DNA from: Bradyrhizobium sp. WBAH42
GTDB taxonomy: Bacteria; Pseudomonadota; Alphaproteobacteria; Rhizobiales; Xanthobacteraceae
Assembly (NCBI RefSeq): GCF_024585265.1
Contig: NZ_CP036533.1
Coordinates: forward strand, 3,791,001-3,855,000
Length of the DNA stretch: 64,000 bases
Direction of reading: 5' to 3'
Shown: one piece after another, positions 53,982 through 61,859 of the stretch
Position numbering within the stretch: the first letter of the stretch is position 1
Layout of the letters: each line of letters starts with the position of its first letter
Program-made: the position numbers and the translations under genes
The notes under the pieces: generated by a model
Database searches by the model: none
What the model saw: only the letters and a program-made list of their open reading frames with translations
Told to the model about the DNA's origin: nothing

Positions 53982-55388
53982 TCACCCGATCCGGTTCAGG
54001 CTGTTCCTGATCGTCGCGAAGATGCCGCCGATGTCCTTGCGAAGTGCATCGAGCGCGTTGAAATTCTCGAAGACGCGGGCGAGGCGGTCTTCGACTTCGC
54101 GCTTGCTCTTGGTCAGCATGTCGACGCGGGAGGTCAGCGTCACGCCGGCGCTCGCCTCGATCTCGCCGACGGTTCTTTCCAGGAGATCGCGGGTGGCGCC
54201 GACCTCGGCGATCATGGCCTCGATGCCGAACACCGGCGCCTTGAGCGGGATGAGGTCGGCCTGCGACTTCGACAGCTCGGCCTTGAAGGCGTTCAGCGTC
54301 GCCAGCGTCTCCTGCAGCGCGCCAAGGCGTTGGCGCGACTGGAGCACGAAATCGTTCAGCGCGTTCTGGCGGTCGGCCAGCGTCTTGCCGTCCACATCTG
54401 TCTCGACATCGGCGAGCGCGCGCTCGAGTTGGGCCTGGCGCAGGCTGAGCTCCTCGAAATCGAGCCGGATGCCTTTCAAGACGTTGAAATTGTCGTCGAT
54501 GCTGGCGAGGCGCTGCTCGATCTCGATCTTGTTCTTCGACAGCGTCTCCACGCGGGTGGAAAGCGGCGCCTCGCCGCCGGTCTCGAGCCCGTCGATGCTC
54601 TTGGCGAGGCCGTCATGGCTGAGGCTGAGCTCGCCGATCAGGGCGTTGATGCCGGCCTCCGCCGACCGCAGCGGCGCCAGCTCCGCGTGAGATTTCGCCA
54701 GATCCTCCCTGTACCGGTTCAGGGTGGCAAACGTCTCCTGGACCCCGCTCACCCGTGTCAGCAGCCCCGAGACGTCGCGTGCGATGTCCTTGAGCCGGTC
54801 GGCGAGGTTGTTCTTGCGGTCGTCCGTCTCAAGGTCGTGCAGGGCGCGTTCGAGCTGGTTCTGGCGGTCGCGGATCTCGGTAAAGACGGGCTCGACCGCA
54901 CGGCGCTGCTCGGCGACCTTGCCGACCATCTCGCGCAGCTCCTGCTGGCGGCGGCGGATCTCGGCGAGCTGATCGTGCATGTCGGTGGATTCGTTGCGGC
55001 CTTGCTGGAGCAGGGCGCGCCGCTCTGTCTCGCCCAGCTTGTCGTGGAGGGCGGAAACCGCTTCCCGGGGATCGCTCTCGACCAAATGCTGGACGGTGGC
55101 ATCGAGGTGGTTTTGCAGGGCGTGGGCGACCACGACATCCTCGCGGGTCCTCCTGAGGCGGTCGCGGAGCGTCTTCAGGCTGCGGTCCTGCCGCGAGAGC
55201 TGCCAGGCGGAGCCGGCGATCAGGGCCAGGGCAAGGACCGGGATGGCGCCCGTGGCGATGCGCTGCGGCACGGACAGGCCCGCGAACCGGGCGGGCAGGT
55301 GGGCGATGTCGTAACCGAACGCCTGCTGGGCAAAGACTGCGATGACGGCGAGCAGGGCGACCCAGGCAACCAGGAAAAACAGCCACAT
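53982..55388 (-). CDS. Membrane-anchored coiled-coil protein of unknown function
   Basis: 468 residues from ATG 55388 (MWLFFLVAWVALLAVIAVFA). Two membrane helices (about 3-20 and 45-65) are followed by about 400 residues of nearly continuous coiled coil, rich in Leu, Glu, Arg and Gln. The coil shows internal repetition: RVSGVQETFATLNRYREDLA and RQRLGALQETLATLNAFKAE are similar, as are SRVETLSKNKIEIEQRLASI and SRVDMLTKSKREVEDRLARV, so a segment of about 100 residues is repeated. It may act as an envelope or division scaffold. I do not recognise it. Confidence 0.75.
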   Translation of the reverse strand: MWLFFLVAWVALLAVIAVFAQQAFGYDIAHLPARFAGLSVPQRIATGAIPVLALALIAGSAWQLSRQDRSLKTLRDRLRRTREDVVVAHALQNHLDATVQHLVESDPREAVSALHDKLGETERRALLQQGRNESTDMHDQLAEIRRRQQELREMVGKVAEQRRAVEPVFTEIRDRQNQLERALHDLETDDRKNNLADRLKDIARDVSGLLTRVSGVQETFATLNRYREDLAKSHAELAPLRSAEAGINALIGELSLSHDGLAKSIDGLETGGEAPLSTRVETLSKNKIEIEQRLASIDDNFNVLKGIRLDFEELSLRQAQLERALADVETDVDGKTLADRQNALNDFVLQSRQRLGALQETLATLNAFKAELSKSQADLIPLKAPVFGIEAMIAEVGATRDLLERTVGEIEASAGVTLTSRVDMLTKSKREVEDRLARVFENFNALDALRKDIGGIFATIRNSLNRIG

Positions 55389-55717
55389 CGTGAATTCCTC
55401 ACGCCGGCACACTCCTGTGTTGCTATTGAAGAGCGGAACCGAGATCAAGAGGCGCGGGCGACGCAGGACCTTTGTGGCCAGACGATCCACAGCCGGCTCG
55501 GGCTCGGGCTCGGGGGCGTGCGGGGGCGATGCCGGATTATCCCGAAATTCAGCTTGGTACTGAGAGGGTCCTCTGGCTCGCCTGGGGGGCGCAGCACCAG
55601 GATTCCGTCAACGCCGGGCGCTGCGGACCCATGTGATATGGCGCGCACGTCGCTGTGCCGGCGCGCTTGCACCCCAGGCCAGCCGCCAGCGCTAGGACGA
55701 ACCAACGTGCCCTGGGG
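55389..55717. other. 329-base region with no recognised gene
   Basis: It contains a short run of the hexamer GGCTCG, three copies at 55495-55512. Apart from the promoter side of the coiled-coil gene, no open frame with a good start, no terminator with a T run, and no RNA gene was seen. Confidence 0.5.
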
Positions 55718-55837
55718 CTATTGCTTCCCGAGCAAGTTCGACCGGATCTTGTCGGCGAACCAGACCACGAAGATCGCGGCGAACGAGAGAGCGAAGTACA
55801 GCGCCGTCCACATAAGCGCGTTGCCGGCATTCGTCAT
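55718..55837 (-). CDS. 39-residue single-pass membrane protein
   Basis: Start ATG 55837 is preceded on the coding strand by GGGAGGACGCA, an excellent ribosome site, which is the main reason to accept so short a gene. The product MTNAGNALMWTALYFALSFA, then AIFVVWFADKIRSNLLGKQ, is one membrane helix with a basic end, so the C-terminus should be cytoplasmic. No family is recognised. It stands 107 bases after the fumarylacetoacetate-hydrolase-family gene, on the same strand. Confidence 0.6.
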   Translation of the reverse strand: MTNAGNALMWTALYFALSFAAIFVVWFADKIRSNLLGKQ

Positions 55838-55944
55838 TGCGTCCTCCCTTGCATCAGCAATCAATTTTTTGCCGGGGAGGATAGCTTTGGTCGCGACGGC
55901 CGATTTGCGCTGGATCAATTTTGCTGCGCTGCGGCGGCGAAAGA

Positions 55945-56727
55945 CTACAGCCGAAACTCGTTGGTGAGCTCGCCGATGCCGTCGATGGCGACGGTCACAC
56001 TGTTCACGGGCTCCTTCATCACGCCGACGCCGACCGAGGTGCCCACCGCGATGAGGTCGCCGGGCGAGAGGGTCATGTCGTGGGAGATCCTGCTCACCAG
56101 CTCCTGCGCGGTGAAGATCATGTCCGAGATCGGATAGTTCTGCCGCTCCGCGCCGTTGAGGATGGTGCGCACCGTGAGACTTGCGGGATCGAGACCGGTC
56201 GCGATCACGGGCCCGAACGGGCCGTAATCGTCGATGCCCTTGGCGCGGGCCCATTGCGGGAAGGTGGAGTCGCGCGTCAGGATGTCGTTGGCGGTGATGT
56301 CGTTGACGCAGGTGTAGCCGAAGATGAAGCCATCGGCCTCATTAGGCGAGACACGCGCGCAGGTCCTGCCGATGACGATGCCGAGCTCGCCCTCATAGGT
56401 GGTCTTGCCGTCGTAGTAAGAGGGGCGGCGGATCACGGCGCCGGGTGCGGCGATGCTGGTGGTGGCCTTGAGCAGGTACAGCGGCTCCGGCGGTTCGGGC
56501 TGGTTCAGCTTGGCCGCGAGCGCATGGAAATTATTCCAGAGCGCGACGATCTTGCTGGGCACGCACGGCGCAAGCAGCTCGACCTCCGACAGCGCGAGTG
56601 TCTTGCCGGTGCTGGTATTGCGGCTGAACATCTCGCCCTCGTGCAGGCTGATGCCTGATGACGTCAGCGTGCCAAAGCCTGTCGTGCCGGCATGGCGGAA
56701 GCGCAGCCATTTGGTCACCGACGCCAT
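55945..56727 (-). CDS. Fumarylacetoacetate hydrolase (FAH) family protein
   Basis: 260 residues from ATG 56727; the sequence TGATG joins its start to the stop of the panE-like gene, so translation is coupled. A GTG three bases upstream is possible. The FAH fold is shown by YEGELGIVIGR with the metal-binding Glu and by FGYTCVNDITANDILTRD. Members cleave or isomerise 2-oxo acids with a metal ion (fumarylpyruvate hydrolase, 5-carboxymethyl-2-hydroxymuconate isomerase). The substrate is unknown; the neighbour is a 2-oxo-acid reductase type, which suggests a shared pathway for a 2-oxo acid. Confidence 0.9.
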   Translation of the reverse strand: MASVTKWLRFRHAGTTGFGTLTSSGISLHEGEMFSRNTSTGKTLALSEVELLAPCVPSKIVALWNNFHALAAKLNQPEPPEPLYLLKATTSIAAPGAVIRRPSYYDGKTTYEGELGIVIGRTCARVSPNEADGFIFGYTCVNDITANDILTRDSTFPQWARAKGIDDYGPFGPVIATGLDPASLTVRTILNGAERQNYPISDMIFTAQELVSRISHDMTLSPGDLIAVGTSVGVGVMKEPVNSVTVAIDGIGELTNEFRL

Positions 56728-57746
56728 CACGCCACCGCCAGTGCGCGCGGATCAGCCGGCGTCGAGACGCCGTCATAGAGGCCGGCGATGCGGGCGCGCT
56801 GGGTCACCATGGCCAGCACCGAGTCGAGCGCGGGCGTCGGGATGCCGGTGAGCCGGCCCATCTCCTGCACCACGGTCACGAGCGGGTCGATCTCCATCGG
56901 GCGGCCGCGCTCAAGATCCTGCAGCATCGAGGTCTTGTGCGCGCCGACCTTGCGGGCGCCCTCGATGCGGCGCTCGACGTCGACGCGGAACTTTACGCCG
57001 AAGGTCTCGGCGATGGCTTGCGTCTCCACCATGATCGCGCGCGACAGCGCGCGCGTGGCGGGATCGGTGCAGATCACGTCGAGCGTGGCGTGGGTCAGCG
57101 CGCTGATCGGGTTGAAGCAGACATTGCCCCAGAGCTTCAGCCAGATCTCGTCGCGGATGCGGTCGAGCACGGGAGCCTTCAGGCCGGCCGCGACGAAGAG
57201 ATCGGCGAGCCGCTGCACATCGGAGGTGATCTCGCCCGAGGGCTCGCCGAGCGGAAAGTTGTTGCCGTAGACGTGGCGGATCACGCCGGGCGCCTCGATC
57301 TCGGTGGCGGGATAGACAATGCAGCCGATGGCGCGCTCGGCCCCCAGCTCGCGCCACTGCCGTCCGCCGGGGTCGATGCTCTCCAGCGTCGAGTTCTCGT
57401 ATTGGCCGCCGTGCTTGTAGAAGTACCAGTAGGGGATGCCATTGACGGCGGTGACGATGCGGGTGTGGGGCCCGAGCAGCGGCTGCATCTTCTCGATCAC
57501 GCCGGTGATCGAATGCGCCTTCAGCGTGATGATGATGAAGTCCTGCACGCCGAGCTCGGTGGGATCGTCGGTGCAGCGCGGATGAACGGTGTGCTTCTCC
57601 TCGCCCGCGAGCAGCGTCAGGCCGCGCTCGCGCATGGCGGCAAGGTGCGCGCCGCGCGCGATCAGGCCGACGTCGGCGCCCGCGCGCGCGAGCTGAACTC
57701 CGAGATATCCGCCGATCGCGCCGGCGCCGTAGATGCAGATCTTCAT
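56727..57746 (-). CDS. 2-dehydropantoate 2-reductase family protein (PanE/ApbA)
   Basis: 339 residues. The Rossmann motif MKICIYGAGAIGGYLGVQLA at the N-terminus binds NADPH; the C-terminal helical domain has WLKLWGNVCFNPISALTHAT, with the catalytic-type Lys and Asn. The family reduces 2-dehydropantoate in coenzyme A synthesis, but many members in alphaproteobacteria are paralogues with other 2-oxo-acid substrates. Coupling to an FAH-family gene rather than to pan genes favours a paralogue here. Confidence 0.88.
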   Translation of the reverse strand: MKICIYGAGAIGGYLGVQLARAGADVGLIARGAHLAAMRERGLTLLAGEEKHTVHPRCTDDPTELGVQDFIIITLKAHSITGVIEKMQPLLGPHTRIVTAVNGIPYWYFYKHGGQYENSTLESIDPGGRQWRELGAERAIGCIVYPATEIEAPGVIRHVYGNNFPLGEPSGEITSDVQRLADLFVAAGLKAPVLDRIRDEIWLKLWGNVCFNPISALTHATLDVICTDPATRALSRAIMVETQAIAETFGVKFRVDVERRIEGARKVGAHKTSMLQDLERGRPMEIDPLVTVVQEMGRLTGIPTPALDSVLAMVTQRARIAGLYDGVSTPADPRALAVA

Positions 57747-57798
57747 GAAATCCTCGCGGGACCAATTTGGTAGTTGGGTGGATCGATCGGGCCATAGG

Positions 57799-57936
57799 CT
57801 CCCTGCACCTCTCCCGCTTGCGGGAGAGGTCGACGTGCTCGAAGAGCGCGGCGGGTGAGGGCTCTATCCTCTTGGGGAGTCTCGCTGGCGGAGACAGCCC
57901 TCTCCCCAACCCTCTCCCGCAAGCGGGAGAGGGGCA
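57799..57936. repeat. Dispersed repeat with two CCTCTCCCGC hairpins
   Basis: CCTCTCCCGC-TT-GCGGGAGAGG at 57808-57829 and CCTCTCCCGC-AA-GCGGGAGAGG at 57911-57932 are perfect 10-bp hairpins about 100 bases apart. The sequence between (GGCGGGTGAGGG) is typical of a repeat common in high-GC alphaproteobacteria. It fills most of the gap between the panE-like and CBS genes. Confidence 0.85.
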
Positions 57937-57969
57937 GCTCTTCCGCGACTGAAAGTAGGGCGAGCTCTT

Positions 57970-58398
57970 TTAGGCTGCCGCTTGCGGCGCACCGTTGAGC
58001 GCCTCATCCATCGCAGCGGCGATGTCGCGCATGCTGATGACGGAGACGAGGCTGTAATCGTCGATGACCGGCAAATGGCGGATGTGATGACGGTTCATCA
58101 GATGCCGGACCTGCTCGATCGTGTCCGAGGAGCTGCAGGATACCAGCTGCTGCACCGAGACCAGCTGGGAAACCTTGACGTTGACGGCGCCCGCGCCGTG
58201 CTCGGCGACGGCGCGCACCACGTCACGCTCGGTGAACATGCCGACCGCGGTGTTGCCCTCGGAGCGGACCACGTCCTTGACCACCAGCGCGCTGATATTG
58301 TTGGCGCGCATCAGCTTGGCCGCGATCCCCACCGTTTCGTTCATACGCACCGTGACAACGCGCGGCGTCTTCTTGCGCAGAATGTCTCCGACCAGCAT
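57970..58398 (-). CDS. Two-CBS-domain protein
   Basis: 142 residues, start ATG 58398 with GGGAGG upstream. Two CBS domains make up the whole protein: VTVRMNETVGIAAKLMRANN with the later GMFTERDVVRAVAEHG, and VSCSSSDTIEQVRHLMNRHH with IRHLPVIDDYSLVSVISMRD. CBS pairs bind adenine nucleotides and act as energy or ligand sensors. The gene has a copy of the 17-bp TGG-N-AT motif 35 bases upstream of the start, shared with both OFA transporters, which suggests it belongs to the same oxalate/formate regulon. Its direct partner is unknown. Confidence 0.9.
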   Translation of the reverse strand: MLVGDILRKKTPRVVTVRMNETVGIAAKLMRANNISALVVKDVVRSEGNTAVGMFTERDVVRAVAEHGAGAVNVKVSQLVSVQQLVSCSSSDTIEQVRHLMNRHHIRHLPVIDDYSLVSVISMRDIAAAMDEALNGAPQAAA

Positions 58399-58432
58399 TG
58401 CAACCTCCCTGGGGTGAACGTTGGGAGAAGTG

Positions 58433-58449
58433 TGGTATACATAATGCCA
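58433..58449. promoter_or_regulatory. Motif copy A upstream of CBS gene
   Basis: TGGTATACATAATGCCA. It matches TGG-N-AT-N5-AT-N-CCA and lies 34 bases before the CBS gene ATG. Probably the operator of a dimeric regulator, possibly of the GntR/FadR family, shared with copies B, C and D. Confidence 0.65.
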
Positions 58450-58517
58450 ATCGTCAAGCGCTGGTTTTGGCTGATCCGAAAAATCTTGCGACAGGAATGC
58501 TGACGTTTACGTCCAGC

Positions 58518-58546
58518 AAAAAGAAAGGGGCGCATTGCTGCGCCCC
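58518..58546 (-). terminator. Intrinsic terminator of the first OFA transporter gene
   Basis: Read on the minus strand, an 8-bp stem GGGGCGCA/TGCGCCCC (58539-58546 with 58527-58534) with a 4-base loop is followed by TTTCTTTTT (58526-58518). It lies 26 bases after the transporter stop. Confidence 0.9.
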
Positions 58547-58572
58547 TTAGCAAGCCTTGTAAAATGCGCGGC

Positions 58573-59895
58573 TTACGCCGTCTCGGTCTTGGCCGTGCCG
58601 GTCGCGGCCTCAGTGTGCTCGGCTTCGTTGCCGAGGATGAAGGCGCGGCGCAGCGGCTTGATCACGAACAGCGCCGTCAGCGCCGCCGTTGCGTTCAACG
58701 CCACCGCGACCACGAACACGGCCTTCCAGCCATAGGCGGTCGAGATCACGCTCGCGAGCGGGACGAGCAGGGAGGCCGTGCCCTTGGCGGTGTAGAGCAT
58801 GCCGTTGTTGGTGGTTGCGAACTTCGCACCGAAGGTGTCGCCGCAGGTTGCGGGGAATAGCGAGTAGATCTCGCCGAACACGCCGAAATAGACCGCGGTC
58901 GCCAGCACGAAGACGACAGGCACGTGGCCATAGGCCGAAAGCGTCAGCAGCATCAAGGCGGCGGTGCCGAAGGCGATGAACATCGTGGGCTCGCGGCCGA
59001 TCGTGTCGGAGACCCAGCCGAAGAAGGGGCGCCCGAATCCGTCGAGGATGCGGTCGAGCGAGATCGCGAAGGTCAGCGCCGCCATCTGGAAGCCGGCGAG
59101 TGTCACCGGCGTGTCGGCGATCCCAAAGTCGTGCGCGATCGGGGCGATCTGCGCCGCAGTCATCAGTCCGCCGGAAGCCACCATGACGAAGACGAGATAC
59201 ATCACCCAGAAAACAGGGCTGCGCAGCACTTGCGGCGGGGTGAAGTCGATCTTGGTCTGCGGCAGGTTGAGCTGCTTCTTCTTCGGCGGGATGGAGAGGC
59301 GCGGCGGCTGGACGAAGAAGGCGAGCGCGAACACGACGAGGCCCTGGCCGATGCCGAAGGTGAGGAAGGCGTGCTGATAGCCGCTCGAGACGATCATGCT
59401 CGCGATCGGCACGATCGTGATCGCGGCACCCGCGCCGAAGCCGGCGGCGGTCGCACCCGCCGCGAGGCCGCGGCGGTCGGGAAACCATTTCAGCGCGTTG
59501 CCGACGCAGGTGCCGTACACTGCGCCCGCGCCCATGCCGCCGATGATCGCAGCACTGTAGAGCAGGGTGAGGCTGTCGGCGTAGGCGTTGAGGATCCAGG
59601 ACAGCGCGATCATCACGCCGCCGAACATGATGACGATGCGCGGGCCGTATCTGTCGACGAACCAAGCCTCGACCGGCACCAGCCAGGTCTCGGTGACGAC
59701 GAAGACGGTGAAGGCGAGCTGAATCGCGGCGCGCCCCCAATGATGGGCGGCGTCGATCGGATCGACGAACAGCGTCCAGCCATATTGCAGATTGGCGATC
59801 ATCGCCATGCAGACGATGCCCATGCCGAGCTGGAGCCAGCGGAAACCGGTGCGAAGAGGCGCGGCGGTGACGACGCCGTCCGGGCTGGAAATCAT
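58573..59895 (-). CDS. MFS transporter, oxalate/formate antiporter (OFA) family, copy 1
   Basis: 440 residues from ATG 59895 with GGGAGG upstream. It has twelve membrane helices. Family marks are NLQYGWTLFVDPI in the first loop, VVTETWLVPVEAWFVDRYGP in the next (OxlT-type), GTCVGNALKWFPDRRGLAAG, and GFGRPFFGWVSDTIGREPTM between the two halves. OFA proteins exchange oxalate for formate or carry other small carboxylates. Motif copy B lies 101 bases upstream. It is similar to copy 2 in almost every segment, so the two arose by duplication. Substrate is inferred from family only. Confidence 0.9.
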   Translation of the reverse strand: MISSPDGVVTAAPLRTGFRWLQLGMGIVCMAMIANLQYGWTLFVDPIDAAHHWGRAAIQLAFTVFVVTETWLVPVEAWFVDRYGPRIVIMFGGVMIALSWILNAYADSLTLLYSAAIIGGMGAGAVYGTCVGNALKWFPDRRGLAAGATAAGFGAGAAITIVPIASMIVSSGYQHAFLTFGIGQGLVVFALAFFVQPPRLSIPPKKKQLNLPQTKIDFTPPQVLRSPVFWVMYLVFVMVASGGLMTAAQIAPIAHDFGIADTPVTLAGFQMAALTFAISLDRILDGFGRPFFGWVSDTIGREPTMFIAFGTAALMLLTLSAYGHVPVVFVLATAVYFGVFGEIYSLFPATCGDTFGAKFATTNNGMLYTAKGTASLLVPLASVISTAYGWKAVFVVAVALNATAALTALFVIKPLRRAFILGNEAEHTEAATGTAKTETA

Positions 59896-59996
59896 CGAGA
59901 ACCTCCCAACGCGCCCGTTTGGTCGCGCATCAGTTTGCCAAGATGACCTGATGTCGCAAATGTTGTGGCTTATCGTCGCAGGCGCGGGGCGGAGAT

Positions 59997-60013
59997 TGGT
60001 ATACCATATTCCA
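59997..60013. promoter_or_regulatory. Motif copy B upstream of the first OFA transporter
   Basis: TGGTATACCATATTCCA. It contains the perfect palindrome TGGTATACCA at its start. It fits the same TGG-N-AT-N5-AT-N-CCA pattern as copies A, C and D. Confidence 0.65.
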
Positions 60014-60097
60014 GTTTGCAAGCCCTATCTTGGTTCCCTTTCCACAAAATGCGCGGGTCTGCCTGACTCCTACGGGAGCGCGGGATCTTTGCGTCCA

Positions 60098-60129
60098 AAC
60101 GAAAACGCCCGGCCGTTGAGGCCGGGCGG
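60098..60129 (-). terminator. Intrinsic terminator of the second OFA transporter gene
   Basis: On the minus strand CGCCCGGCC (60129-60121) pairs with GGCCGGGCG (60115-60107) around a 5-base loop, followed by TTTTCGTTT (60106-60098). It lies about 30 bases after the transporter stop. Confidence 0.9.
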
Positions 60130-60159
60130 TGGTGTTTGGAAGCCGCTGTTTGGGGCGGG

Positions 60160-61449
60160 TCAGATCGTCGATTTGGCGACCACGACCTTGCGCCAGGGCT
60201 TGAGCACGGCGATCGCCAGCAGCGAAGCCAGGATGTTGGCGCCGGCCGCGATGATGAACACGCTGTCCCAGGTGCCCGACGACTGCTGCATGTAGTTGGC
60301 GATCGGCACCAACAGCGCGGCGGTGCCCTTCGCGGTGTAGAGCAGGCCGGCATTGGTGGTCGCGAACTTGGCGCCGAACGTGTCGGTGCAGGTCGAGGGG
60401 AACAGCGAGTAGATCTCACCCCAGGCGAAGAACACGAAGCCCGAGAGCAGCACGAACCAGACCGGATCGTGACCCCAGAGATAGAGCATCCAGATGCCGA
60501 AACCTTCCATGCCGAAGGCGATGAACATCGTGTTCTCGCGGCCGATCATGTCGGAGATCCAGCCGAAGAACGGACGCGTCAGGCCGTTGAGCACGCGGTC
60601 GATCGTGGCCGCGAAGGTCACCGCCGTCATCGTCACCGCCATCAGCGTTACCGGCACGCTGTCGACCTTCCAGTCAACCGCGATCGGCTTCAGGTTCGCG
60701 GTGACCATCAGTCCACCCGCGCCGACGATCACGAACATGAAGTACATCAACCAGAAGATCGGCTGGCGCAGCACTTCGGTCGGCTGATAGTTGCGCCGGG
60801 TCTGGATGATATTGGCATTCGCCACCACGTTCGGCACCTGACCCGCTTTTGGCGCGAGCAGGAAGAAGGCGAGGATGCAGATGATGATGCCTTGCCCAAG
60901 GCCGAAATACAGAAAGGTGGTCTGGAATCCGCTGTCCTTGATCATCGCCTGGATCGGCGCGACGGTCAGCGCAGAGCCTGCGCCGAAGCCGGCCGCCGTG
61001 ATGCCGGCCGCAAGACCGCGCTTGTCCGGAAACCATTTCAGCGCGTTGCCGACGCAGGTGCCGTAGACGCCGCCGGCGCCGATGCCTGCGATGATCATGC
61101 CGAGATAGTAGCCGTTGAGCGAGGTCGCCTGCGCGTTGATCGCCCAGCCGATGGCGCAGAGCACGCCGCCGACCAGCACGACGATGCGCGGGCCGTATTT
61201 GTCGACGAACCATCCTTCGATCGGCACCAGCCAGGTCTCGAACAGGACGAAGAGCGTGAAGGCCCATTGGATCGAGGCGCGATCCCAGCCGAACTTCTTC
61301 TGGATGTCGGGGACGAAGAACGTCCAGCCATATTGATAATTGGCGATCATCACCATCGCCGCCACACCGATCGCCAATTGCGCCCAGCGATAGGCATCGC
61401 TTACGCGTGCGGCACTAGGGGCCGCTGCCGACTGCACCATGTCCGTCAT
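60160..61449 (-). CDS. MFS transporter, oxalate/formate antiporter (OFA) family, copy 2
   Basis: 429 residues from ATG 61449 with GGGAGGG upstream; a TTG three bases before it is possible. It has twelve helices with NYQYGWTFFVPDIQKKFGWD, FVLFETWLVPIEGWFVDKYG, GTCVGNALKWFPDKRGLAAG and GLTRPFFGWISDMIGRENTM, matching OxlT-type OFA carriers more closely than copy 1 does. It is likely to exchange oxalate and formate across the inner membrane, feeding an oxalyl-CoA route whose genes are not in the window; formate could be oxidised by the Fds enzyme encoded at 39-45 kb. Motif copy C lies 54 bases upstream. Confidence 0.92.
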   Translation of the reverse strand: MTDMVQSAAAPSAARVSDAYRWAQLAIGVAAMVMIANYQYGWTFFVPDIQKKFGWDRASIQWAFTLFVLFETWLVPIEGWFVDKYGPRIVVLVGGVLCAIGWAINAQATSLNGYYLGMIIAGIGAGGVYGTCVGNALKWFPDKRGLAAGITAAGFGAGSALTVAPIQAMIKDSGFQTTFLYFGLGQGIIICILAFFLLAPKAGQVPNVVANANIIQTRRNYQPTEVLRQPIFWLMYFMFVIVGAGGLMVTANLKPIAVDWKVDSVPVTLMAVTMTAVTFAATIDRVLNGLTRPFFGWISDMIGRENTMFIAFGMEGFGIWMLYLWGHDPVWFVLLSGFVFFAWGEIYSLFPSTCTDTFGAKFATTNAGLLYTAKGTAALLVPIANYMQQSSGTWDSVFIIAAGANILASLLAIAVLKPWRKVVVAKSTI

Positions 61450-61503
61450 CAAAAACCCTCCCGAACGCGCCGATCATTTTTATGCATGCGCTGGCGGGCA
61501 TCC

Positions 61504-61520
61504 TGGTATGCAATATGCCA
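61504..61520. promoter_or_regulatory. Motif copy C upstream of the second OFA transporter
   Basis: TGGTATGCAATATGCCA, 54 bases before the transporter ATG. Same pattern as copies A, B and D. The region 61450-61859 (410 bases) holds this and copy D; no gene was found in it. Confidence 0.65.
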
Positions 61521-61783
61521 AGATTCAAGCTGGGATGGGAGGGTGCGGCGAAATAACGCGGGCTTGTTCACATGCGCCAGGAGGGCATGATTGTAAAGCC
61601 CCGATCGCGCTCGGCGGACGGCGGCGATTGCAGCTTGTCCAAGATAAACCGTTGGTTTTGCGTTGCTTTTTCTTGGTTAGCGATACCGCAGGACGCTATT
61701 GAAAGCTTTTGCGCTCGGAGATTTTTCCACGCCTGCATTGGTCGCGTCCGCCGACGCGCAGTCCGTGGCGGGGGCGCAATTCC

Positions 61784-61810
61784 TGGAATTCTATATTCCA
61801 GAATTCTGGA
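61784..61810. promoter_or_regulatory. Motif copy D with overlapping 14-bp palindrome
   Basis: TGGAATTCTATATTCCA at 61784-61800 is a perfect 6-5-6 inverted repeat of the same form as A to C. It overlaps the perfect palindrome TCCAGAATTCTGGA at 61797-61810. It lies 335 bases before the second OFA gene and 50 bases past the tctA stop, so it may be a distal operator or serve an unseen transcript. Confidence 0.55.
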
Positions 61811-61859
61811 GTGCGGCAATTTGGCGTTCGCGCCGATGCAGTTTACGCAGATCCCGGCC

